Below are positions 1-10,400 of a stretch of 64,000 nt of DNA, one piece after another. Under the pieces are notes generated by a model. It saw only the letters and a list, made by a program, of their open reading frames with translations. It made no database searches and was not told the origin of the DNA. Origin of the DNA: Entoloma clypeatum (lineage: Eukaryota > Basidiomycota > Agaricomycetes > Agaricales > Entolomataceae). Positions within the stretch are counted from its first letter, which is position 1. Every line of letters starts with the position of its first letter. The stretch lies in NCBI GenBank assembly GCA_963565915.1, contig OY751490.1, positions 3,162,001 through 3,226,000 on the forward strand, given 5' to 3'. The position numbers and the translations under genes are program-made.

Positions 1-596
1 TCAACGTATGTGTTGCGCCGCCGTTTGTTGGATAAGGTGTCCCAATTTCAAGAGGTCAGAGGAGGGGTCGGAGGTGTGGAGGTCCTCGGAGAGATCTTGG
101 TGAGAGACACATTGACGTGGAAATGGTCGGACGACGTCGGAGTTGTGACTCGGACACAGTACTGAGCTCGTCAAAGGGTAACGATGGAGGAAGAGCAGTA
201 GATGAGGATGTCGTCGGCGTATTGTACCATGGCGAGGATCTCTGGCATGGACTGAGAGTAGAGGAGTGAACTTGGTTGATATTCAAACTGAGGAACTACA
301 GGTATGGTACGAGCTTAAATACCTAGATGTGATTACTTTACGGAGATGGTCGGAGTAGGTCCGGAGTTGTGGCGTAAGTTGCCAGCGACTGTAACAAACA
401 TCGGAGATGTCGGTCAACGGACCATGCGGAAAAGGCGATGCATAAGTAAACGGGAATATGGATATGAAATGCATAAAGGCATGGAGTTATGAATATGAAA
501 TGCACAATGGCAACGTGCGGAGATGCAGAGGTAACGGATGTCCGGAATGTTGGAGGACTATCGGAGTGGATCAGAGATTCGGAGACGGATATAACA
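1..596 (-). repeat. Gypsy 3' LTR (left part cut off by window edge)
   Basis: Position 1 corresponds to 6927 of the other LTR, and the shared sequence ends at 596 (13311 in the other copy). On the minus strand the LTR begins TGTTATATCC. Over the 596 shared positions I count six differences, all transitions at CpG sites. The pentamer CGGAG occurs ten times here. Confidence 0.92.
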
Positions 597-609
597 GTAT
601 TCCCCTCTT
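597..609 (-). other. Polypurine tract of the gypsy element
   Basis: Directly next to the 3' LTR the minus strand reads AAGAGGGGAATAC, a purine run in the position expected for plus-strand DNA priming. Confidence 0.7.
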
Positions 610-715
610 AGGTCTGACACCCATGGAAGACCGCGAGAAAATAAACAAGGTCATGTGGTCTCGGTTATTTAACGGAGATGAGCGGCTTCAAGGGTTTCTT
701 CCAGTTACCACCAAC

Positions 716-1574
716 ATGCCCCAAGGCTCGAGCACGCAGCCCACCTGATCCAGCGCCAACCTAGACGACTCCGAAGAGGAGCTCCTGTGCCGTCTGGCAC
801 AGATACGCAAGGAGAAAGAGGAGGCAGAGGCAAGGAAGAAGGCGGAGGCCGAGAGGAGGGCGAGGGAGGCAGAGGCGAAGAAGAAGGCAGAGGCGGAGGC
901 GAAGGCGGAGAGGAAGAAAACAACGAAAATGGGGAAGCAGAGGGCAGAGAGCGGAGCGGAGGAGTCGGAGGTCCGGGGGGAGGCGTGTCAGGCCTGTGCG
1001 CAGGCGAAGGTGGAATGCAAGTGGGCGTTGTGAGTACCCACTTCTCCATTTTCTTTTTCTTACTGACAATCTCCTTAGGCAGGGAAAGGGCACCGCATGC
1101 CAGCGGTGCAAGGACGGCAAACGGGTATGCCTGAAGGCCGGCGAGACGCGGGCGAAGCGGAAACGGGGAAGGATGGAGGAAGCCGTTGCGGAGGTTGCGG
1201 GCCCGAGCGGGGCGAAAAACTGCTGCGGCGCAGGGGTCGCGGAGGAGCTCCGGGGGCTCCGGGAGGCTCTGGAAGAGAGGGAGGAGCAGTCGGCGAGGGT
1301 CGGTTGGGTGCTGCTCCGGCAGCTACAAATTATGAACAACCACCTCGCCTACCGGAATTTCCTTCTGGAGGCGGCGGCTCCGGAGTCGGAGACGGAGGAC
1401 GGAGAAGAGGAAGAAGGAGAGGAAGAGGACAAGGAAAAAGACGAGGGGGAGGACGAGGGGTTGGCGGACGGGGAGCTTGCGGAGCTGCAAGCAGAGAAAC
1501 AGGAGGTGGAGGGAGAAACGGAGGATGAGTCGGAGGATGACGGTCCGCCGGCCAAGAAGGCCAAAACCCAGTAG
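716..1574 (+). pseudogene. Antisense accessory gene of the gypsy element: Zn2Cys6-like nuclear protein, one in-frame TGA
   Basis: This reads opposite to pol, between the chromodomain end (1633) and the 3' LTR. The frame starts at ATG 716, meets TGA at 746-748 (CGA to TGA is the simplest change), then stays open to 1029. A 49-nt intron (1030-1078: GTGAGT donor, TACTGAC branch-like site, CTTAG acceptor) joins in frame to 1079-1574. The product has a Glu/Lys/Ala-rich likely coiled coil, then CX2CX6C, ten residues, and CX2CX6C, which is the spacing of the fungal binuclear zinc cluster. A basic patch (RAKRKRGR), a second helix, a long acidic tail and a terminal PAKKAKTQ nuclear-signal-like motif follow. 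The intron lies between the two halves of the cluster. An in-frame ATG at 929 downstream of the TGA could still yield the whole cluster. The function is inferred from the cysteine spacing only. Confidence 0.72.
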
Positions 1575-1632
1575 CCCCTCCCCCTCTAGTTTCTTTTTAT
1601 TATTTTTTGCAATATGAGAGTCTTGCGCGGTT

Positions 1633-4600
1633 CTATAGGCATGATAAGGGGCCCGGTTTCTCTGGATACGCGGAGTGGAAGTCCGCGACTAAGTCCGTTG
1701 CGTGTTCGAGTTCCGTGGCGGGTAGCCAGGACTGTTCCTCATCGGTTCCTTCATAGCCCAGCCAACGGACTAGGTAGAGCAGTTTGCAAGAACGCCGCCG
1801 ATCCAATTTAGTGTCGAGGATTTCGGTGATTTCGTACTCCAGTTCTCCTTCAACATCGATCGGAGGAGGCGGAGTTACTGTCCGGTTCAGAATGTCGTTC
1901 GGAACAGATGGCTCTAGCATGGAGATGTGGAATACGGGGTGAACACCGTGGATGGTGTCCGGAAGTTGGAGGGTATAAGAGTGTGTACCATTCCTGGCAA
2001 GGATGTCAAAGGGGCCAAGGTACTTTTCAGACAGCTTTTTGGAGGGTCGCGTAGTGCGGAAAAACTTGGCCTTCACAAAGGCTTGCTGTCCTACTTCGAG
2101 CGGAGGAGGCGGAGCACGCCGGAGATCGGCGGGGCCTTGATAACATCGTTGAGCCTCTAGGATTGTAGATTTGAGCTCTTGGTGAAGCTCGTCCAGGTCT
2201 ACGACGAATTGTCGGGCACGGGCAGATGCGAGGTCGCGCTCCGGATGGACGGAGAGGTTCGGATGATAACCTTTATTGGCGAAGAAGGGCGAGATCCCGG
2301 TCGTAGCACTCGGAGCATTGTTGTACGCGAACTCCGCAAGCGGAAGTAGTTCGGACCAGTTGTCCTGTTGATAGTTACAGAAAATGCGGAGGTACTGTTC
2401 CAAGGTTTGGTTGGTACGTTCGGTTTGACCGTCACCTTAGGATGGTAGCCAGAGGTGAAGTGCAGAGTCATGTTGAGGGCTTTTCCGAGGGAGCGGAAAA
2501 AGCGGGAGACGAACTCCGGGCCTCGGTCGGAGGTGACATGTTCCGGTACTCTGTGCTTGGAGAACACATGCAAGATGAACAAGGTGGCTAGATCTTCAGA
2601 GGTGCAGTGGATCATAGTCGCAACAAAAATGCTTTGTTTTGTCATTCGGTCAACAATAACGAGGATTGCATCAAAACCGCCGGAGGTCGGAAGTGTCTCA
2701 ATGAAGTCCATGGATATGGAGTCCACGGAAGGTTTGGAACTGGGAGTTGCTTCAGCATACCATAGGGCTTGTGGCGTTGAGGTTTAGAGCGCATGCAAGT
2801 GGTGCAGGATTTGCAGTACTTTTTGACAAAGTCTCGAACACCAGGCCAAGTATAATCTCGTTGAATGAGACTAACTGTCTTGTTCTGTCCGGGGTGTCCG
2901 GAGAGAATATGGTTGTGCTTGTTGCGGAGGATGCGGAGTCGGAGGTTATCGGAGTCGGGAACATAGATGCGACCACTATGATGGAGGAAACCGTCGGGGT
3001 CTACGGACCAGTGCGGTTTGGGCTCCTTGAGATGGTCGGATGGGAGTGAATGGAGGATGTCGGAGTGCAACTGTTCAATGTCCATTATGACTGTGGCGCA
3101 GAGAACAGGGGTGAACAACTCCGTAGCTCGGAGAGATGTGGACAGCTGTTCTTGGGAAAAGACTGGTCGGAAGTTGCTTGGGTTTACCGACGTATAGTCG
3201 CTATTCCCCTCTTTGGGATAGACGTCCCATTGTCTAGTCAAAGAGTCCGGCTTGGTACCGAGACGTCCGGGGCGGAAGCGAATCAAGAGATTGAACTGAG
3301 AGAGGGACTCGGACCACCGGGCCTGTCGGCGGGTGAGAACCTTTGTAGTGGCGAAGTACTCCAGGTTCTTGTGGTCCGTGACAACGTCGATCGGAGCAGC
3401 GGAGCCTTCAAGGTAATGTCGCCATACTTTGAATGCTTCATGGATAGCAAGTAACTCCTTGTCGTGCGTGTCGTAGCTGAGTTCCGGGGCGGTGAAGGTG
3501 CGGGAGTGGAACGCTACTGGGTGTATCTCCTCGTCGGAGGTCCGGATGGACAAAATAGCACCAAGTGCGTAGTCGGAGGTGTCCGTCTCGATGATAATAG
3601 GCCGGTCAGGAATCCAATGAGTGAGGACCGGTGCTTTGGTAAAAGCGAGTTTCAACTCATTGAACGCACTCCGTGCGGAGTCGGAGAAACGGAACAGGGT
3701 ACCCTTCCGGGTGAGTTGGGTGAGCGGAACAACGATGTCCGAATAACCGTGAATGAAACGTCGATAGAAATTCGCGAATCCAAGGAAAGACTGTACGTCC
3801 TTCACTTTTCGAGGTTCGGGCCATTCTTGGATGGTCTTCACCTTGGTTTCGGACATGCAGAGACCGGAGGGAGAAAGGATGAAACCAAGATATTTGACTG
3901 TGTCGACAGAAAATTCGCACTTGTCGGAGCGGACGTAAAGTCCGTTCTTGCGGAGACATCAGAGAACTTCCTTGACATCGTCGGGGTGCTTGGCGGGGTC
4001 GTCGGAGTAAATGAGAATGTCGTCGAGGTAGACCACCACTGTAACATCGAGGAGGTCACTGAAGATATCATTCACAAATCGCTGAAAAGCGGCAGGGGCG
4101 TTGGATAGTCCAAAAGGCATAACAAGCCATTCAAACGATCCGTAACGAGTGCGGAAAGCGGTTTTCCATTCATCTCCGTCGGCAATGCGGACAAGATGAT
4201 ATGCATGCCGGAGATCGAGAGTGGTATAAACACGCGCTTTTCCAGCAGTGGAAAGGAGGTCGGAGATGAGCGGAAGAGGGTATCGATCCTTCTTGGTAAC
4301 TTTGTTCAGGCCCCGATAGTCGACGCACAGGTGGAGGGAACCGTCCTTCTTTTGGACAAAGAGGACCGGAGCGCCGTGCAGAGAGCGAGAGGGGCGAATG
4401 AAACCAATGGCCAAATGTTCGTCTATGAAGTTTCACAGGGCAGATAGTTCGGATTGTGAAATGGAGTACATAGGGCCAATAGGGGGAGTCGATCTGTCTT
4501 CTAACTCGATGTGGAGGTCATACGGACAATGCGGAGCAAGGGTGTCTGCTTTTGTCTTGCTAAAAACATCAGCAAAATCGTGATAATCCTCTGGGATATG

Positions 4601-5359
4601 GGAGAGGTCCGGAGGTTCCTCAGACATGGAAACGGATTGGGCGGAGATCGTGTGGTCAGAGAGGTGAATTCGGAAAGATTGGGCACCTGGAAGTTTGCAA
4701 GCGCGCACAAATGCGGCTGCATTTATCAATGCAATATTCGGAACAATGTCCGGAGTTGCAGCGGGTATGCCGGAGTCGGAGGTCGGAGTATCGGGAGAGG
4801 TCTGCGGAGGTAGCGGAGCTGACCTGGCAGAAGATGTCAAGGTCGGAGACTCCTTCAAGAGCTGTGGACGGAAAGTAATACTGCCCAATACCCAGTCAAT
4901 CATAGGATTGTAGCGGGTGAGCCAGTTGTATCCAAGAACCATAGAACAGGAGGAATCGAGCGGAGTCACGTAGGCTGTAATGGCCATATATTCACCGGAG
5001 GAAAAGTATACAGGGAGATCAACCGCCTGAGTAATGACGGAGTTGGACGTTCCGTCAAATAATTTAAGTTCAATCGGAGGTATGGAGGTGAAAGGGAGTT
5101 TATAGGATGAAGCGTAACGAGAGTCAATAAAACAATGAGTAGAGCCGGAGTCCACAAGGGTGGCTATCGGAGAAGAATCAGAGATAAGCGGAGATGTAAG
5201 TCGGACACGGAGGGAATTGGGGTCGGAAAGAGCGGAAGCATTGAGTAGAGCGGTAGTACGGATGGGTTCAACACAGTCCTCAGGCCGTACAGAGTCCTGT
5301 GGACTGCCCGCTAATTTTTTGTTTCGTCCGTGGTCTTGGCTTGGGCAGCGCTGAAACAA
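1633..5359 (-). pseudogene. Gypsy pol (protease-RT-RNase H-integrase-chromodomain), broken
   Basis: In order on the minus strand: aspartic protease with DSGSTHCF (near 5145); reverse transcriptase with LFVQKKDGS and YLDDILIYS (near 4022); RNase H beginning near DTSDYALGA (about 3570); integrase zinc domain (H..H, CKSCTTC near 2810) and core (MDFIETLP, TSDRGPEF); and a C-terminal chromodomain (YLVRWLGYEGTDEEQSW, near 1730). Breaks: TGA near 4433 (after SELSAL) and near 3960 (after KEVL), both explained by CGA to TGA; a lost G near 2745 just before the integrase core; and another lost G near 2417 inside GYHPEGDGQ. Upstream the reading frame is disturbed by the duplication at 5104-5652. The catalytic motifs remain recognisable. 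Confidence 0.9.
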
Positions 5360-5652
5360 AGGAAGTGAGTCTGGGGATGAGCGCGAGCGATATCTCTATC
5401 ACACAGGATGAAGCGTAACGAGAGTCAATAAAACAATGAGTAGAGCCGGAGTCCACAAGGGTGGCTATCGGAGAAGAATCGGAGATAAGCGGAGATGTAA
5501 GTCGGACACGGAGGGAATTGGGGTCGGAAAGAGCGGAAGCGTTGAGTAGAGCGGTAGTACGGATGGGTTCAACGCAGTCCTCAGGCCGTACAGAGTCCTG
5601 TGGACTGCCCGCTGATTTTTTGTTTCGTCTGTGGTCTTGGCTTGGGCAGCGC
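5104..5652. repeat. 248-bp tandem duplication at the gag-pol junction
   Basis: 5104-5351 is repeated at 5405-5652 (offset 301) with only a few substitutions, separated by a 53-bp unrelated spacer. The offset is not a multiple of three, so a ribosome in the pol frame of the upstream copy enters the second copy in a frame that soon stops. The duplicated segment covers the gag C-terminus and the start of pol, including the slippery-looking A-run. Confidence 0.93.
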
Positions 5653-6769
5653 GCGCCTTAGCCTTAGAGGCGGAGGACGAAGACTTCAGGCAATCTTTCG
5701 CGACGTGTCCAGCTTTGCCACAAAACATACAGAGGTTGTTGTCAAAACGGTGTTTGTGTTCCTCCGGAGTTAACTTTCCATCTTTTCCGAGTTTGTCGGA
5801 GATGTTGGACTTGGGAGCGGAGGAAGGCTTCGACTGTTTGCCCTGGTTCTGTGTCTGCGGTTTGGCTTTGGAGTTTTTATTGGAGTTTGCGGAGGGGGTT
5901 TTAGCTTCAGATTTGTTGGATTTGGATGCGGATTTGTCGGAGCGGGATTTCTTGCGCTGACGTTCCCAGTGGCGAGCATCGATGGTTTGTGCTAGCTCCC
6001 TAAGTGCTGGTAACGTGCTTGGCTTTACTTGAGTCCCAAGGACATCTTTAATCCGCTCCGCCAACCCGGAGTAGTACCGGTGATGCAGGGCGGAGCTGTC
6101 CCAGTGCGTTTTGGCAGCAAGGCATGTGAACTCGACATTATACTTGAGAATGTGTTGATTTTCGCGCATTTTGAGATTGTCCAGAGAGTCGGCAGCATCC
6201 GCAATGGGGTCAATGACCCCGAATTCTGAGCGGAGTGTCCGGAGGAACTTGGACCAATCTTCGTACCAGTCCGGGGGGTTGTTCAGGTCCGGTTCAATGA
6301 TGAAATGCTCGAAATAATCGAGAGCTGTGCCTCGGAGGAAAGAGATGGCGAGAGTGATTTTGGCAGAGTCATCGTCATACTCGGAGTTGTGGCAGAAAAA
6401 CAATGTGCATTGGAGGATGAACTGGTTCAGTTTCCGGGGATCGGAACCGTCGAAGGTGTCCGGATCCTTAGCTTTTTTGTGATGCTTGTGACCTTTGCTG
6501 CGTTTGAGTTCATTGGTCATTAAGACGAAAGCATCCGCAAGGGCTTGTGGGCCGAAAATATTCTGAGGAGACGGGGGTGCAGATTCTATGGGGGAAGTGG
6601 GGATCGGAATATTATGCGGAGGTGTGATGGGTCGAAAACCCGGAGGTGTCGGAGTAGTCGGAGTTACAGGGGATAGTTCTGTTAAACGTTGTTCAACATT
6701 TTGTAGAACTTGCTGCCTAGAAGTGCCAGCTTCTGCGGCTTTTGCTGTCTTAGTGTTTCGGAGTGCCAT
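5465..6769 (-). CDS. gag: Gypsy Gag polyprotein
   Basis: A 434-codon frame from ATG 6769. It has a proline-rich N-terminus, a helical capsid-like region of the retrotransposon gag type (FLRTLRSEFGVIDP around residues 175-195), a Lys/Ser/Asn-rich basic linker, and one CCHC zinc knuckle (CMFCGKAGHVAKDC, near residue 340) that would bind the genomic RNA during particle assembly. The last about 50 codons read out of frame through sequence that encodes pol in the -1 frame, so the natural Gag probably ends near, or frameshifts at, 5615-5621. Gag itself has no internal stop. Confidence 0.85.
   Translation of the reverse strand: MALRNTKTAKAAEAGTSRQQVLQNVEQRLTELSPVTPTTPTPPGFRPITPPHNIPIPTSPIESAPPSPQNIFGPQALADAFVLMTNELKRSKGHKHHKKAKDPDTFDGSDPRKLNQFILQCTLFFCHNSEYDDDSAKITLAISFLRGTALDYFEHFIIEPDLNNPPDWYEDWSKFLRTLRSEFGVIDPIADAADSLDNLKMRENQHILKYNVEFTCLAAKTHWDSSALHHRYYSGLAERIKDVLGTQVKPSTLPALRELAQTIDARHWERQRKKSRSDKSASKSNKSEAKTPSANSNKNSKAKPQTQNQGKQSKPSSAPKSNISDKLGKDGKLTPEEHKHRFDNNLCMFCGKAGHVAKDCLKSSSSASKAKARAAQAKTTDETKNQRAVHRTLYGLRTALNPSVLPLYSTLPLFPTPIPSVSDLHLRLSPILLR
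5615..5621 (-). other. Candidate -1 frameshift site (A AAA AAT) between gag and pol
   Basis: In the gag frame the codons here are ACA AAA AAT. The heptamer A AAA AAT has the X XXY YYZ form of -1 slippery sites, and slipping back one base gives AAA AAA TCA in the protease/pol frame. The same A-run recurs in the second copy of the tandem duplication. No downstream pseudoknot was folded, so this is positional evidence only. Confidence 0.5.
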
Positions 6770-6825
6770 GGCTAGCAGGAATCCAAAAACGGTTTGAGTT
6801 CGAATATACTGTGAAGTAGGTGAAA

Positions 6826-7033
6826 TGTCGGAGCTTCGTCGGAGTCCGTCGGAGGTCGGACATAAGACTGAGACCGGAGCGGAACTCCGGAAATGCGGAG
6901 GAACGACGAAGGGGAGGGACGTGGCTTCAACGTATGTGTTGCGCCGCCGTTTGTTGGATAAGGTGTCCCAATTTCAAGAGGTCAGAGGAGGGGTCGGAGG
7001 TGTGGAGGTCCTCGGAGAGATCTCGGTGAGAGA
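6826..7033 (-). repeat. Gypsy 5' LTR, inner part (continues at 12823)
   Basis: This is the part of the 5' LTR adjacent to gag. It begins TGTCGG next to the internal region on the plus strand and is cut at 7033 by the copia insertion. The rest continues at 12823-13311 after the duplicated AGAGA. It contains sequence equivalent to window positions 1-107 plus the 101 bp missing from the left LTR. Confidence 0.9.
7029..7033. repeat. Target-site duplication AGAGA (left)
   Basis: AGAGA at 7029-7033 and again at 12818-12822 flanks the copia element. The uninterrupted LTR copy near 103-107 has AGAGA once, which proves the insertion and its exact borders. Confidence 0.97.
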
Positions 7034-7343
7034 TGTTGAAGTTCCACCTGGGCGCTAGCCGCAGATGTACTGAGCAACACAGCTACAGTGGAAGTACTCT
7101 ACTCAACCGTTCTAGTCACTTACTTGGATTGGAGAGGGTGAGGTTGGTGAGAGCGGTTGAGGCTGGTAAGAGCGATGGAGCTGGTTAAGAGTCAAGAGAC
7201 AACTTGTTGATATTGACAGTTTCCTGGTCTTATATACCGTACTACTGTTTGTACCAACCAAACAAGTATGTAATGAAGATATGTAAAAGTCACGTGATGT
7301 AATCTAATCTAATCTAATCTACGTGATGGGAAAAGTTTCAACA
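7034..7343 (-). repeat. Copia 3' LTR
   Basis: 310 bp. On the element strand it starts TGTTGAAACTTTTCCC and ends with CTTCAACA. A TATATAAG box lies at 7229-7236. The single difference from the other LTR is a C/A near 7053. The U3 part holds a pentamer repeat flanked by CACGTG (see the regulatory entry on the other LTR). Confidence 0.96.
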
Positions 7344-7350
7344 CCCCCCC
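7344..7350 (-). other. Copia polypurine tract (G7)
   Basis: Seven G residues on the element strand abut the 3' LTR, the usual place for plus-strand priming. Confidence 0.75.
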
Positions 7351-7418
7351 ATATTTAGTACATACTTCTAAATACATCTTACTTTTTCCCACATATATAT
7401 ATAGGTACTCTGTTTCGC

Positions 7419-10400
7419 CTAGTTTTTTATCAATCCGAAGTACGGGATAAACTTGGAAAAGAGGATTTTCCCCAGATTCTTAGTTAAAAGGTCTGCAGGG
7501 TTGTTCACTCCTTCAATGAATTCGACCGTAATTATCCCTTCGGAGACTTTTTCTCTGACGAAGTGGAATCGCACGTCAATGTGCTTGGATCGCTTCTCAG
7601 TTACAGGGTTGGATGCGATAAAGACGGAGCCGTTGTTATCTCCGTAGATCGGTACTGATCCAATCTGCATTCCAAGTTCGGCAAGCATGCTTCTCAGCCA
7701 TGTTGCTGCGCGACTGCAATCTGATAGCGCCATATACTCTGCTTCTGTAGAAGAGAGGGCAATGGTTTTTTGCGCCGATGATACCCATGTCACCGCTCCA
7801 GACGCCAGTGATATGAAGAAGCCAGTGGTAGACCTCCTCGTGTTTTCATCTGACGCCCAGTCGGAGTCTGTGAATGCATAGATTCCTTTCCCTGAGTCGC
7901 CATCATACATGATTGCATAATTTTCCGCCGCCTTCAGGTACCTGCAAATATCCCTAGCCACTTCTAAATGGTGTTTGGTAGGATTTGCAGAAAACTGCGA
8001 CATTTTAATCACAGCAAAACAGATGTCTGGCCTTGTTCCAATCATCAGATATAGAAGTGATCCGATGACGGATTGGTACTTTGATCGAAGTTCTGCATTG
8101 GGTTCATCTTCGGACGTCATGGGTTTGTACCCTGTAGGAAGTGGGGTATGGGTGGCATTAGTTTCGCTCATCCCCATTCGTGCAAGAATTTTCTCAAGGT
8201 AAGGTACTTGATCAATGAAGATCCTCTTCCCACGTTGCCTTATTTGGATTGAGAGAAATTCCTTTGGTTCCCCATCAGGCACTAGGTGACCTAGGTCCCT
8301 ACATTCCCATGTTGCCATGAAGGCCTTCTTTTTCTCTAGCGTGTATTCCCGGTTTGTGCCGAGAAAAGCAGAGTCATCGACATAAATGACGGCGATTACA
8401 ATTTCCCCTTTGGTACTTTTGTGAATGAACACTCCCGCATCAGAGTGAAGCCGGACAAAGCCGAGCTTTTTCATGGAGGAATCAAGTTCCCTCCACCAGG
8501 CTAATGCGGCCTGCTTAAGTCCATATAGGGCTTTGAATAGTTGGTACACGAGGTGTTCTTTCCCTTTTACTATGTAGCCCTCAGGCTGTCGCATGTAAAT
8601 GACTTCTCGGAGCGTTCCGTAGAGGAAGGCTGATGAGACGTCCAACAGTGTCATGAACCACCCTTCAAGGGCTGTCAATGCCAGTATTAGTCGGACGGTT
8701 TCATATCTTACGACTGGTGAGAAGATCTGATCAAAGTCGATCCCTTCCACCTGCGACAAGCCTTTTGCGACAAGGCGTGCTTTCAGACGCCCATCGGATT
8801 TTTCGTTATAAACCCATTTGTTCCTTAGAGCTTTCCTCCCTTCAGGCAGGGGTACTAGCTCCGTGATCACCCCGCGGCGTTTGAGCATATCTAGCTCTTT
8901 TCGTTCAGCCGCATACCAGTCTTCTTTATTTGGAAGAGGGTATATGTCTTTGTGTGACATTTCAACGATGCCAACTTGGACTGATATTGCCTCCATCAGG
9001 AGGTCATTCATCCATGCCGTTTGACCGCCCAATCTCCATCTTCGATCTAATTTTTCAAGATCAGACGCTGGAGTGTCTTCCCCATAGATGCTTCCTGGCA
9101 TCTTCCGAACTCGTCGTTCCCTGATCGGTCGATCTGGTACTTGCTCGGGTTCCGGAGTGGGTACTCGCGGTTCGTCATCAGGCTCATTGGCAGGCAGTTC
9201 GTTGTCTGATTCGGGTTGATCCTGTTCAATGGGAACTGGGTCATGAGGTATTTCGTTGTGACTATCGTCGTCATTGCTACCGGGGATGAGATCCTCAAAC
9301 TCATCAGCCGGCTCTGGGTTTTCCATTTCTGGATGGTTTTCTGGCAAGGGGTCGATGTGGCATCTGGGGTACTTGCTTTCATCAAAGATAGCTTTCCCGC
9401 CCATGAAAATCGTGTTGGTCTCAGGATCCATGAAGCGGTATCCTTTGACCCCTGGTTTTGATCCAAGATAAATCATCAATCGAGATCTTGACTCCAGGGA
9501 GTTTCTGCGTTTTTCTTTTGGGATATATATGTATGCTTGGCATCCGAAGACTCTGACGCTGGACATGTCGGGGATCTCATTGGTCACCCTGAAATAAGGG
9601 GTTTTCCATTCAAGGCGCAGCATGGGGGTTCTGTTGTATAGAAATGCTGCATGTTCCAAACAGAATTCCCACCACATCGGCGGTAGACATGCGTCGAAAC
9701 GCAATGCCTGAGATTTTTCCCACAGAGTTCGATTTATCTGTTCTGCTCTACCATTCTGCTGGTGCTGATATGGGAGTGTGACGTCGATCAGAATTCCATG
9801 ATCGGCAAGTACATCCTTGTATTCATCAAATTCTCCACCTCCATCAACCCGCCATTTTTTAGGGGTGGCGGCGAATTGATTCTGGATCATCGCAAGGAAT
9901 TGTTTCAGCGCCGTGATGGCGCCTGACTTTTTCCTAAGCAAGACAACCCAGACATGGGAAGAAAAATCATCCAAAAAGGTAAGGAAATATTTGTACTTGT
10001 GGTACGATGCCGTGGATATCTGCTTCAAGTCCGAATGGATCAAATCAAAAGGTTTGACAGCCCTTGTCATCGAGTTAGGGTAAGACTGATTCGGCATTTT
10101 CCCTTTTAGACACCCCGTGCAGCTTTCCTGTGATTTCTCACGTACTAACGTTTTGGGTACTCCTTTGGTACTGGTGGGAATCTTATTGAGCGCCTGGTCA
10201 TTTGGGTGGCCAAGGCGTTTGTGCCAGGTTTCGACAGTGATTTCGCTAGAGATCGCGTGGATTTGGTCTTGGCGTATTTCAGTGTCTAACCAATAAATGG
10301 TTTGTCCGAGAATGTGAGGTGAGAACTGTATTTTGTTCTGGCCTTTGGAGATGTTGATTTCTCCACGCATTCCGTCTACTTTGTAACCGTGATTAAGGAA

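Noticed and set aside
705..1339. Minus-strand Pro/Ser/Leu-rich frames opposite the antisense gene
   Set aside because: Mirror images of the Glu/Lys-rich coding strand; no motif and no splice structure.
7301..7320. Pentamer array considered as a telomere-like repeat or CRISPR-like array
   Set aside because: Only four units, identical in both copia LTRs; it is part of the U3 region.
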